This document shows positions 45,316 to 52,516 of a DNA stretch of 64,000 nt, in pieces. The position numbers and the translations under genes are program-made. The notes beneath the pieces are model-generated. The model did no database searches and was not told where the DNA came from. It saw only the letters and a list, made by a program, of their open reading frames with translations. Each line of letters opens with the position of its first letter. The stretch's first letter is position 1. Origin of the DNA: Pseudomonas sp. MN1F. GTDB taxonomy: Bacteria; Pseudomonadota; Gammaproteobacteria; Pseudomonadales; Pseudomonadaceae. The stretch is from the NCBI RefSeq assembly GCF_009391885.1, contig NZ_VZII01000007.1:124001-188000 (forward strand), read 5' to 3'.

Positions 45316-46068
45316 TCAAGACATCTCCAACACCTGACGCGGCTCACGCTTCTGGTACCAGCTCGCCATCAGCACCAGCACAACCAGCACGCCACCCAGC
45401 ACCGCGGAAGAACCGATGGTGCCAAAATCCAGCCCACCCTTCTCATGCGGTTTGGTCAGGAAATCGCCAAGGGTCGCGCCGAATGGACGGGTCAACACGA
45501 AGGCCACCCAGAACAGCACCACCCCGGGGATGCGCGTCCAGTAACGGGCCAGCACCACTACGGCGATGGCGCTGCCAATCAGCAGTGCACCACCGGCAAA
45601 GCCCAGCCCCGAGTCGTCCGCCAGATAGTCGCCCAGCGCTGTGCCCAGGGTGTTGGAGAACAGGATGGCGACCCAGTAGAAGATTTCACCGGTGCGGTTC
45701 TTGATGCGGGTAACGTCGAGCGGGTTGCCGCTCAGGCGCCAGACCAGGAAGGTCAGCATCAGGATGCCGATCAGGATTGCCGAGCCTGCGGCATAGCCCA
45801 GGCCCAGGGTGCGGTCCATGAAGTCGGACATGGTAGTGCCGGCCGTGCTGGTGGACAGGATCACCAGCCAGTACAGCATCGGGTGATAGCGGCGCGAAAA
45901 CAGCTGACCGAACAAGGTCACCAGGAACACGCTGATCAGCACCATCGAGCTGACCGCGTAACCAACGTTGAGGGTCATCGACAGCAGATCACCGGCAGTT
46001 TCGCCAAGGGTGGTGGCGCAGATCTTCATGACCCAGAAGGCCAAGGTGATTTGCGGAAGTTTGTTCAT
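45316..46068 (-). CDS. COG4705-type membrane protein with four internal repeats
   Basis: A 250-residue inner-membrane protein with about eight helices. It contains four copies of a short motif T-x-G-x-x-x-x-D: TLGETAGD, TAGTTMSD, TLGTALGD and PFGATLGD, each followed by a glycine-rich stretch (GLGYAAGSAIL, GLGFAGGALL). This repeat is typical of the COG4705 family, for which a cation transport role has been suggested but not, to my knowledge, proven. The ATG at 46068 (MNKLPQITLAF) begins the first helix; the longer frame lacks support. No neighbour hints at a substrate. Confidence 0.75.
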   Translation of the reverse strand: MNKLPQITLAFWVMKICATTLGETAGDLLSMTLNVGYAVSSMVLISVFLVTLFGQLFSRRYHPMLYWLVILSTSTAGTTMSDFMDRTLGLGYAAGSAILIGILMLTFLVWRLSGNPLDVTRIKNRTGEIFYWVAILFSNTLGTALGDYLADDSGLGFAGGALLIGSAIAVVVLARYWTRIPGVVLFWVAFVLTRPFGATLGDFLTKPHEKGGLDFGTIGSSAVLGGVLVVLVLMASWYQKREPRQVLEMS

Positions 46069-46422
46069 TGATTGCCGCTCCGGAATTGGGTGCGGCGATG
46101 GTGCGGAGCAGGGCCTGAAAAATCGGTTGGCGATATATGAAAAAAGCGTCATACGTTGTTACAAATTTAGATTTTTCGTTCTTAACTGCCGATTAATCCC
46201 ATTCCCTCAATCTGCAATGGCTGACGAAGCATTGCGCTCGCCTTGGGCATAAAGCACCTCATCCAGAAGCTTCAGCACCCGCTGGATTACCTAGCGTGCG
46301 GCCTAAAATATCTATTAATTCGATTATTAGTCGCTATTTTTTGCGCTTTTTAATCAAATTAATCGGCGTAGCATTAAACCCATAGAAACAAACACCCTCT
46401 CGCACCCAAAGGAGCAACGACC
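46069..46422. other. AT-rich intergenic region, no gene seen
   Basis: 354 bases clearly richer in A and T than the rest of the window, above all 46290-46380 (runs such as TCTATTAATTCGATTATTAG). It must hold the promoters of the COG4705 gene (left) and the repeat protein (right). Such tracts attract MvaT/TurA-type silencers in pseudomonads. A ribosome site AAAGGAG lies just before the ATG at 46423. Confidence 0.5.
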
Positions 46423-46749
46423 ATGAAAAGCAAACTGATCCTCACCCTGGCCCTCTCGGTATTCGCTGCTGGCGCCTTCGCCGAAGATGGTTTTGAACGC
46501 ACCAACGCCCACACCTTCGCCGCCGCCCAATCTCAGTCGGCCAGCTACGCCGAAGACGGCTTCGACCACACTGGCGCACAGCGCTTCGCCGAAGATGGTT
46601 TCGACCGCACTGGCGGCCAACGCTTCGCCGAAGACGGCTTCGATCACACGGGCGCTCAGCGCTTCACCGAAGATGGTTTCGATCGCACTGGCGGCCAACG
46701 CTTCGCCGAAGATGGCTTCGACCGCACCAACGCTCACCGCATCAGCTGA
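46423..46749 (+). CDS. Secreted 13-residue tandem-repeat protein, function unknown
   Basis: A 108-residue protein. The signal peptide is residues 1 to 20 (MKSKLILTLALSVFAAGAFA). The mature protein starts exactly with a 13-residue repeat, EDGFERTNAHTFA, followed by a short linker (AAQSQSASYA), then five contiguous units at residues 44 to 108: two pairs of EDGFDHTGAQRF[A/T] plus EDGFDRTGGQRFA, and a last EDGFDRTNAHRIS. So there is a 26-residue higher-order unit. The acidic EDGFDxT segment could bind metal ions, which is speculation. The ribosome site is AAAGGAG. I recognise no named family. The mirror frame on the other strand shows matching repeats only because the DNA repeats. Confidence 0.8.
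   Translation: MKSKLILTLALSVFAAGAFAEDGFERTNAHTFAAAQSQSASYAEDGFDHTGAQRFAEDGFDRTGGQRFAEDGFDHTGAQRFTEDGFDRTGGQRFAEDGFDRTNAHRIS
46552..46746 (+). repeat. Five tandem 39-bp coding repeats
   Basis: Five 39-bp units without spacers, encoding the 13-residue repeats of the secreted protein. Units 1 and 3 and units 2 and 4 are most alike, giving a 78-bp higher-order period and suggesting block duplication. Such arrays vary in copy number between strains by slippage or recombination. Confidence 0.85.
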
Positions 46750-46849
46750 CCCCTGTGCGCGCTACCAGCCCGGCCTTGGCCGGGCTTGATCATTTTCAGG
46801 CGGACAAAGGCTTGGCACACTAGGCGCCTCGTTCCCAGGATGTTGGCAG

Positions 46850-47455
46850 ATGTACTACTACGAACCCGCCAAAGGCCACGGCCTGCCCCACGACCCGTTC
46901 AACGCCATCGTCGGCCCGCGCCCGATAGGCTGGATCTCCTCGCAGAGCCAGGACGGCCAACTGAACCTCGCGCCGTACAGCTTCTTCAACGCGTTCAACT
47001 ACATTCCACCGATCATCGGTTTCTGCAGCGTCGGGCGCAAAGACAGCCTGAACAACATCGAGCAGACCGGTGAATTCGTCTGGAACCTGGCTACCCGGCC
47101 ACTGGCCGAGCAGATGAACCAGAGTTGCGCGGCCGTCGCCGCCGATATCAACGAGTTCGAACTGAGCGGCTTGACTGCGGTGCCATCGAACATCGTCAAG
47201 GTGCCACGCGTAGGCGAAACGCCGGTGGCCTTCGAGTGCAAGGTGAGCCAGATCATCCAGCTCAAGCGTGCCGACCAGGAGCTGGTACCGAGCTGGCTGA
47301 TTCTGGGTGAAGTGGTGGCGGTGCACATTGCCGAGCACCTGCTGAAGAACGGCATCTACGATACCGCTGCCGCCGAGCCGATCCTGCGTGGCGGTGGCCC
47401 GGCGGATTACTTCGAGTTGGGCAACCTGTTCAAGATGGCTCGCCCACAGGCCTGA
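46850..47455 (+). CDS. Flavin reductase-like (DIM6/NTAB) FMN-binding protein
   Basis: A 201-residue split-barrel flavoprotein. The family segment IVGPRPIGWISSQSQDGQLNLAPYSFFNAF (about 20 to 50) binds FMN, and NLATRPLAEQMNQSC follows. Members are FMN reductases or flavin oxygenases of unknown substrate. It starts 101 bp after the repeat-protein gene. It and the convergent small gene at 47456 abut without any gap. Confidence 0.8.
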   Translation: MYYYEPAKGHGLPHDPFNAIVGPRPIGWISSQSQDGQLNLAPYSFFNAFNYIPPIIGFCSVGRKDSLNNIEQTGEFVWNLATRPLAEQMNQSCAAVAADINEFELSGLTAVPSNIVKVPRVGETPVAFECKVSQIIQLKRADQELVPSWLILGEVVAVHIAEHLLKNGIYDTAAAEPILRGGGPADYFELGNLFKMARPQA

Positions 47456-47689
47456 TCACCAGATCAGTTCGCCTTCCTCGCCCACACCCTGCAGGCGTGC
47501 AAGCTCGGCGCAGGCGGCTTCGTCAGCCGCCACGGCGCTTTTGAACACTTGCTCGTCGAGTACCTTGTGAAAGCGCGGAGCGCCGCCCATGCCCAGTGCC
47601 TTGACCGCAATGGCGGCGTTATAGCCACCGCCTTCCACCGGGACCATCGCCGAAACCGCTTCGAACTGCGGGAATTCCTTACGTGCCAT
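47456..47689 (-). CDS. Small conserved protein, function unknown
   Basis: A 77-residue protein, MARKEFPQFEAVSAMVPVEG at the start and GVGEEGELIW at the end, soluble and acidic (Glu/Ala-rich), without a signal peptide or membrane helix. The ATG at 47689 is chosen because reading further upstream is glutamine-rich without support. I recall similar short proteins in other pseudomonads but no function. It may be co-transcribed with the ABM gene upstream, 45 bases away. Confidence 0.55.
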   Translation of the reverse strand: MARKEFPQFEAVSAMVPVEGGGYNAAIAVKALGMGGAPRFHKVLDEQVFKSAVAADEAACAELARLQGVGEEGELIW

Positions 47690-47734
47690 GTTGCCATCCG
47701 CCTGTTGATCGAGGGGCGGCATTCTAACCGTGTT

Positions 47735-48028
47735 TCAATCGAAGGTATGCAAGTCGAGGCTGCTGACGACCTGCGCCTGAACCAGCTCGCCGAACACATT
47801 GAGGGTAGGCGAGGCGAAGTAGCCACTCATCGCCTGCTGATCCTGCCAACTGCCGCTGAGCAGCCACAGGTCGGCGTCGGCCTGGGAGCGCTGCACGGTG
47901 AAGCTGAGGCAGCCGGGGGTGCGCAAGGACGGCTCCAGCAGGTCGCGCAGGCGGGCGCCGAGTTCGGCGGAACGACCGCTGCTGGCACGGATGAAAGCCA
48001 GATGGGTGACCGGTTGTCGTAGGGTCAT
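47735..48028 (-). CDS. Antibiotic biosynthesis monooxygenase (ABM) domain protein
   Basis: A 97-residue ferredoxin-like protein of the ABM/YgiN family: VTHLAFIRASSGRSAELGARL at the start, LRTPGCLSFTVQRSQADADLWLLSGSWQDQQAM in the middle. Members are cofactor-free quinol or heme oxygenases, or small regulators of redox tone. It is divergent from an AraC-family regulator with about 200 bp between, including a perfect inverted repeat, so control by that regulator is likely. Confidence 0.78.
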   Translation of the reverse strand: MTLRQPVTHLAFIRASSGRSAELGARLRDLLEPSLRTPGCLSFTVQRSQADADLWLLSGSWQDQQAMSGYFASPTLNVFGELVQAQVVSSLDLHTFD

Positions 48029-48119
48029 TGCACGATCTCCTTGAAGCAGGCGGGCGGAAATACCAGGCTGCCAAGGTTAGGGGCTGGCGCGCGCGACGCG
48101 TTAGGCCATTACTGCTCAC

Positions 48120-48159
48120 CGATTGCCTGATCCTGCAGCACGGCAGGATCAGGCAATCG
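48120..48159. promoter_or_regulatory. Long perfect inverted repeat, candidate operator
   Basis: Arms CGATTGCCTGATCCTGC (48120-48136) and GCAGGATCAGGCAATCG (48143-48159) match perfectly over 17 bp with loop AGCACG. It sits between the divergent ABM and AraC genes, about 90 bp from the ABM start and 71 bp from the AraC start. As DNA it is a strong symmetric protein site; as RNA it would be a stable hairpin. Confidence 0.75.
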
Positions 48160-48230
48160 ACGTGCAGCTTTCGACTAGCGCCAGCCATTGCCCAAACCTA
48201 TGCTGCGTCGGTCAGCAGAGGAACGCCATC

Positions 48231-49151
48231 ATGACCACAGCACCGTCCATCGACCCGACACTGGAAGTACAACGCCAGGAACTGGCCGACCTGATTCGCA
48301 GGCACGCCGGTGAACCCTACGGCCCCGCCTCGGCCATCGACGACCTGTATCTGGTGCGCTACACCGAAAACGTCCGATCCGTGCCGACCCTGGCTCAACC
48401 GGCTTTGTGCATCCTGGCGCAAGGCAGCAAGAGCCTGTTCCTCGGTGACGAACAGTACGCCTATGACCCACTGCACTACATGGTGGTATCGGTGACCTTG
48501 CCGCTGAGCGGCGTGAGGCTGGACGCCAGCCCGGAGAACCCGAGCCTCGGCTTGCGCATGGACCTTGACCCGGCTGAAATCAGCCAGCTGATCGCAGAGA
48601 GCGGACCGATGCTGGTGCCCAACCTGCCCTCCGGCCGCGGCCTGTATGTGGAACGCACCGACCCGCAGTTGCTCGACGCGCTGCTGCGGCTGGTCCGCTT
48701 GCTGGACTCACCGCGCGACATCGGCATGCTCGCGCCGCTGATTCGCCGCGAGATTCTCTACCGCCTGCTGCGTGGGCCTCAGGGTTATCGACTGTACGAA
48801 ATCGCCCTGGCCAACAGCCAGACCCACCGGGTGTGCCAGGCCATCACCTGGCTCAACCAGAACTTCCAGCAGCCGCTGCGCATCGAGGACCTGGCCCGCG
48901 AGGTCAACCTCAGCACCTCGACCCTGCATCACCGCTTCAAGGCCGTGACCTCCATGAGCCCGCTGCAGTACCAAAAGCAACTGCGCCTGCAGGAGGCGCG
49001 GCGGCTGATGCTCAACGATGGCCTGGAAGCAGCGGTGGCGGGCTATCGGGTGGGGTACGAAAGCCCATCGCAGTTCAGCCGCGAGTACAGCCGGCTGTAT
49101 GGCGCACCGCCGATCCGTGATGTGGCCCGGCTACGGGCCAGTGTGGGCTGA
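48231..49151 (+). CDS. AraC-family transcriptional regulator (AraC_N type)
   Basis: A 306-residue regulator. The N-terminal AraC_N domain (about 20 to 180) has QPALCILAQGSKSLFLGDEQYAYDPLHYMVVSVTLPL-like core segments; the C-terminal part carries two helix-turn-helix units (EDLAREVNLSTSTLHHRF and GYRVGYESPSQFSREY). Regulators of this subfamily often sense small aldehydes or quinones and act on a divergent gene. The ATG at 48231 follows AGAGGAAC. The adjoining inverted repeat is the likely binding site. Confidence 0.88.
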   Translation: MTTAPSIDPTLEVQRQELADLIRRHAGEPYGPASAIDDLYLVRYTENVRSVPTLAQPALCILAQGSKSLFLGDEQYAYDPLHYMVVSVTLPLSGVRLDASPENPSLGLRMDLDPAEISQLIAESGPMLVPNLPSGRGLYVERTDPQLLDALLRLVRLLDSPRDIGMLAPLIRREILYRLLRGPQGYRLYEIALANSQTHRVCQAITWLNQNFQQPLRIEDLAREVNLSTSTLHHRFKAVTSMSPLQYQKQLRLQEARRLMLNDGLEAAVAGYRVGYESPSQFSREYSRLYGAPPIRDVARLRASVG

Positions 49152-49152
49152 A

Positions 49153-50790
49153 CTAGCCCGCTACTGCCGCCTGCCACTGGTTCTGGTCGACCTGGATCAA
49201 GGTCGGCCCCTTGCGCTCGACCGCCCTGCCAAGCGCAGCCTGCAGCTGCCCGACATCGGCCACATGCTCGGCCTCGGCGCCCAACGCCCGGGCCACGCCA
49301 ATGAAGTCCGGGGTATGGATATCCACGCCGACCGGCTCGATCGCCCGGTTGACCATGTACTTCTTGATCTCTTCGTAACCCTGGTTATTCCACAGCAGCA
49401 CGATCAACGGCACCTGCGCCTCCACCGCGCTGGCAAGCTCCGGCAAGGTGAACTGCAGCCCACCGTCGCCAATCAGGCACACCGCTGGCGCACGCTCGGC
49501 CGCTTGCTCGGCGCTGCCCAGCCAGGCCCCCATCGCTGCAGGCAATGCATAACCCAAAGTGCCGTAACCGGTCGAAGCATTGAACCAGCGGCGCGGCTGA
49601 TCCATGTCCAGGGTCAGGTTGCCGGTGTACACCGGCTGGGTCGAGTCACCGACCAGAATGGCGTTGGGCAGGCTTTGCAGAATGCTGTTCAGCAGGCGTG
49701 TCTGGCTCAGCGTCGGCTGGTCCCAGCCCGTTGCCAACGCATTACGCAGGCGCTGCACCCGGGCAACGCCCCAGCCCTCGGCACGCACCGGTGCTGGTAG
49801 CTGATGCAAGGCCTCGAGCAGAGACTGAGCGGCCAGCTCGGCATCCGCGACCAGCGCCAGCTCCGGCAGATAGTTGCGCACGGTCTGGTCCGGGTCGATG
49901 TCGATACGCAGCAAGCTGCCGGGAATCTTGAAACCGCCCTTGAAGGTCACGTCATAGTCGGTCTCGGCCAGCTCGGTGCCGATTGCCAGCACCACATCAG
50001 CCTCTTCCACCAGCTCACGGGTGGCAACCAACGATTGGGTCGAACCGATCTGCAACGGGTGGCTGGCCGGCAGCAGGCCTTTGGCATTGATGGTCAGTGC
50101 CACCGGCGCCTGCAGGTGCTCGGCCAGCAGCGCCAGCGGTGCACCGGCAGCCAGCGCACCGCCACCGGCCAGGATCAGCGGCCGGCGAGCCTTGGCCAGG
50201 CGCTCGGCCATGGCGGCCACGGCCTGCGGGGCGGCACCTGCGCGGGCACTGCGCACAGGGCGGCCAGGCAGCAGATGGTCGGCGGGCTCGACCAGTACGT
50301 CCAGCGGGATCTCGATATGCACTGGCCGCGGGCGGGCGCCATCGAACACGGCAAAGGCGCGCGCCAGTACCTGGGGCAGGTCATCGGCGCTCATCAGTGT
50401 CTGCGAGAACGCCGCCACGCCCGCCACCAGCGCGGCCTGGTTCGGCAGCTCGTGCAGCTTGCCGCGGCCACCGCCCAGTTGATCGCGTGACTGCACGCTG
50501 GAGATCACCAGCATCGGAATCGAATCGGCATAGGCCTGGCCCATGGCGGTGGTGATGTTGGTCATCCCTGGGCCGGTGATGATGAAACACACGCCAGGCT
50601 TGCCACGGGTACGCGCATAGCCATCAGCCATGAACCCGGCGCCCTGCTCGTGGCGCGGAGTGATGTGGCGGATCGACGAGCCCGCCAGGCCACGGTAGAG
50701 CTCCACGGTATGTACGCCGGGGATGCCGAAGACATGGTCCACGCCATAGCCTTCAAGGAGTTTGACCAGTACTTCGCCGCAGGTTGCCAT
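49153..50790 (-). CDS. TPP-dependent decarboxylase of the acetolactate synthase family, AruI-like
   Basis: A 545-residue thiamine diphosphate enzyme with the three domains of the acetohydroxyacid synthase/pyruvate decarboxylase family. The catalytic Glu is E48 in TPRHEQGAGFMADGYAR, the central domain is about 190 to 330, and the TPP motif runs from GDGGLQFTLPELASA to WNNQGYEEI. Resemblance to 2-ketoarginine (5-guanidino-2-oxopentanoate) decarboxylase AruI is my best call, but the AruH transaminase that would supply its substrate is not next to it, so the substrate is open. It is divergent from a LysR gene. Confidence 0.72.
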   Translation of the reverse strand: MATCGEVLVKLLEGYGVDHVFGIPGVHTVELYRGLAGSSIRHITPRHEQGAGFMADGYARTRGKPGVCFIITGPGMTNITTAMGQAYADSIPMLVISSVQSRDQLGGGRGKLHELPNQAALVAGVAAFSQTLMSADDLPQVLARAFAVFDGARPRPVHIEIPLDVLVEPADHLLPGRPVRSARAGAAPQAVAAMAERLAKARRPLILAGGGALAAGAPLALLAEHLQAPVALTINAKGLLPASHPLQIGSTQSLVATRELVEEADVVLAIGTELAETDYDVTFKGGFKIPGSLLRIDIDPDQTVRNYLPELALVADAELAAQSLLEALHQLPAPVRAEGWGVARVQRLRNALATGWDQPTLSQTRLLNSILQSLPNAILVGDSTQPVYTGNLTLDMDQPRRWFNASTGYGTLGYALPAAMGAWLGSAEQAAERAPAVCLIGDGGLQFTLPELASAVEAQVPLIVLLWNNQGYEEIKKYMVNRAIEPVGVDIHTPDFIGVARALGAEAEHVADVGQLQAALGRAVERKGPTLIQVDQNQWQAAVAG

Positions 50791-50905
50791 CGGATGTCAC
50801 CTTGGATTTTGTTGGAAATCTGCGCCCATTGGACCCAAGGCAGTGCTACCGCCACAATGCAAAAAAACACATACTAGCCATGTCCTGCAATCATGGCTCA
50901 GCGCA

Positions 50906-51781
50906 ATGAAACGGCTACCGCCCCTGCCCGCCCTCTACACCTTTCTGGTCACCGCCCAGCACTGCAATTTCACCCGTGCCGCGCAGCAGTTGCACATCAC
51001 TCAGGGCGCCGTGAGCCGGCAGATCGCCGGGCTCGAGGAACACCTGGGCTACGCCTTGTTCCAGCGCCAGGCGCGTGGCCTGAGCCTGACCCGCGAGGGC
51101 CAGGACTGGCTGCCACGGGTGCAGCAGATCTTCAGCCTTGTCGAACAAGGCGTGCGCGAAGTGGGCGGGCGCAGCGCCACCTTGCAGCTCAAGGCACCGA
51201 CCTGCGTGATGCGCTGGCTGCTGCCGCGGCTGATGGAGTGGCAGGCGCTGCGGCCGGACGTGCCGGTCGAGCTGACCACCACGGTGCAGCACGGTGTGGA
51301 TTTTCGCCGTGAGGGGTTCGATGCCGCCGTGGTCTATGGCGATGCGCCGAACCATGGGCTGCGGGTGCGCAAGCTGTTCGACGAGCAACTGACACCGGTG
51401 TGCGCGCCTTCGCTGATGAACGGGCCGGTGCCGCTGCAAAAGATCCAGGACCTGGCGCGCCATATGCTGTTGCACCCGTCCCGGGATGAGCATGACTGGC
51501 GATTGTGGCTACAGGCAGCAGGCGTGAACCTGGAGGCACAGGGGCCCAAGCAGCACTTCGAAACGCTGGACATGGCGATGGCCATGGCGTCGCAGGGAAC
51601 CGGAGTGGCGATTGGTGACTGGGCGCTGATCGGTGATGACTTGCGCGGGGGGCGGCTGTGCATGCCGTTTGCGCTGAAGGTACAGACCGGCAAAGGCTAT
51701 TACCTGGTGAGCCAGGCAAAGAGCTTGCCGCAGGGGCTGGTGGAGCTCATGGACTGGCTGGAGAGCCAGACCAGCCCATGA
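50906..51781 (+). CDS. LysR-family regulator (GcvA-like)
   Basis: A 291-residue LysR protein. The N-terminal winged helix-turn-helix shows LPALYTFLVTAQHCNFTRAAQQLHITQGAVSRQIAGLEEHLG (read in parts), and the effector domain is about 90 to 285. The GcvA-like spelling of the helix (FTRAAQQLHITQGAVSRQI) is clear. It is divergent from the decarboxylase with 115 bp between and probably controls it. The ATG at 50906 was chosen; a longer frame reads the intergenic DNA. Confidence 0.88.
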   Translation: MKRLPPLPALYTFLVTAQHCNFTRAAQQLHITQGAVSRQIAGLEEHLGYALFQRQARGLSLTREGQDWLPRVQQIFSLVEQGVREVGGRSATLQLKAPTCVMRWLLPRLMEWQALRPDVPVELTTTVQHGVDFRREGFDAAVVYGDAPNHGLRVRKLFDEQLTPVCAPSLMNGPVPLQKIQDLARHMLLHPSRDEHDWRLWLQAAGVNLEAQGPKQHFETLDMAMAMASQGTGVAIGDWALIGDDLRGGRLCMPFALKVQTGKGYYLVSQAKSLPQGLVELMDWLESQTSP

Positions 51782-51793
51782 GCAGTCGTTTTC

Positions 51794-52408
51794 TCAGTAA
51801 CCGACAGTGAAGCGCTGGCGCGAGTGCGCAGGGTTCTCCAGCTCATCGAGCATGGCGATGGCATAGTCGGCAAAGGTAATCGTGCTTTTGCCATCCGCGC
51901 CGATCAGCAGATGGTCCTTGCCCAGTTTGTAGTGCCCGCTGCGCTCGCCTTCGACAAACTCCGCCGATGGCGACAGGAAGGTCCAGTCCAGTGTCGGCTC
52001 CTGGCGCAGCACTTCGAGAAAGCGCACGCCGGCAGTGGCTTCAGCCTTGTAGGCTTCAGGGAAGTCCGGGCTGTCGATCACGCGATGCCCGGAAGGCAGC
52101 AGCAGGCTGCCCGCACCGCCGACCACCAGCAGGCGCTTGACCCCGGCGCGCTTGACCGGCTCGATGATGGCGTGGGGTTCGAGGGTGGAGAAGTGCGCAG
52201 CACTGAGCACCGCATCGGCACCCGCAACCGCCTGCTGCAAGGCTGCACTGTCCTTGGCATCCAGCGCCTGGGTGGTGACCCCCTCACGCCCCTGCAACTT
52301 CGAGGGGTCACGGGCGATGGCCACGACGCTGTGGCCACGGCGCAGGGCTTCTTCCAGCAGTTGGCTGCCGGCACGGCCGGTGGCACCGATGATTGCGATC
52401 TTGCTCAT
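51794..52408 (-). CDS. NmrA-like NAD(P)-binding oxidoreductase
   Basis: A 204-residue Rossmann-fold protein. The dinucleotide loop is IAIIGATGRAGSQLLEEAL (about 4 to 22). Later matches are GADAVLSAAHF, RLLVVGGAGSLL and WTFLSPSAEF. It belongs to the atypical SDR group of YwnB/NmrA-like proteins, which are often quinone or flavin reductases or redox sensors. The ATG at 52408 follows GGAGAATC. It is divergent from a LysR regulator with a 9-bp inverted repeat flanking the promoters, so it is the probable target. Confidence 0.82.
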   Translation of the reverse strand: MSKIAIIGATGRAGSQLLEEALRRGHSVVAIARDPSKLQGREGVTTQALDAKDSAALQQAVAGADAVLSAAHFSTLEPHAIIEPVKRAGVKRLLVVGGAGSLLLPSGHRVIDSPDFPEAYKAEATAGVRFLEVLRQEPTLDWTFLSPSAEFVEGERSGHYKLGKDHLLIGADGKSTITFADYAIAMLDELENPAHSRQRFTVGY

Positions 52409-52452
52409 GGGTAGATTCTCCAGCAGTTGAACAATGAATACGCACAGCTTAG

Positions 52453-52513
52453 TTGCCCGATCCATGACAAAAAATGCGATGCTCAGACATAGTTTGTTTC
52501 TGAAATCGGGCAA
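52453..52513. promoter_or_regulatory. Separated 9-bp inverted repeat in the divergent LysR promoter
   Basis: TTGCCCGAT (52453-52461) and ATCGGGCAA (52505-52513) are exact inverse copies 43 bp apart. One arm abuts the LysR start, the other lies about 45 bp before the oxidoreductase. Two spaced half-sites fit a tetrameric LysR protein. Only symmetry supports this. Confidence 0.5.
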
Positions 52514-52516
52514 ATC

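Noticed and set aside
46354-46737. Minus-strand frame of 127 codons with regular repeats
   Set aside because: The repeats reflect the 39-bp DNA units of the plus-strand gene; there is no signal peptide or ribosome site, unlike the plus strand.
46552-46746. Regular repeat array that could suggest CRISPR
   Set aside because: The 39-bp units are directly contiguous with no unique spacers, keep one reading frame and encode a secreted repeat protein. No cas gene is near.
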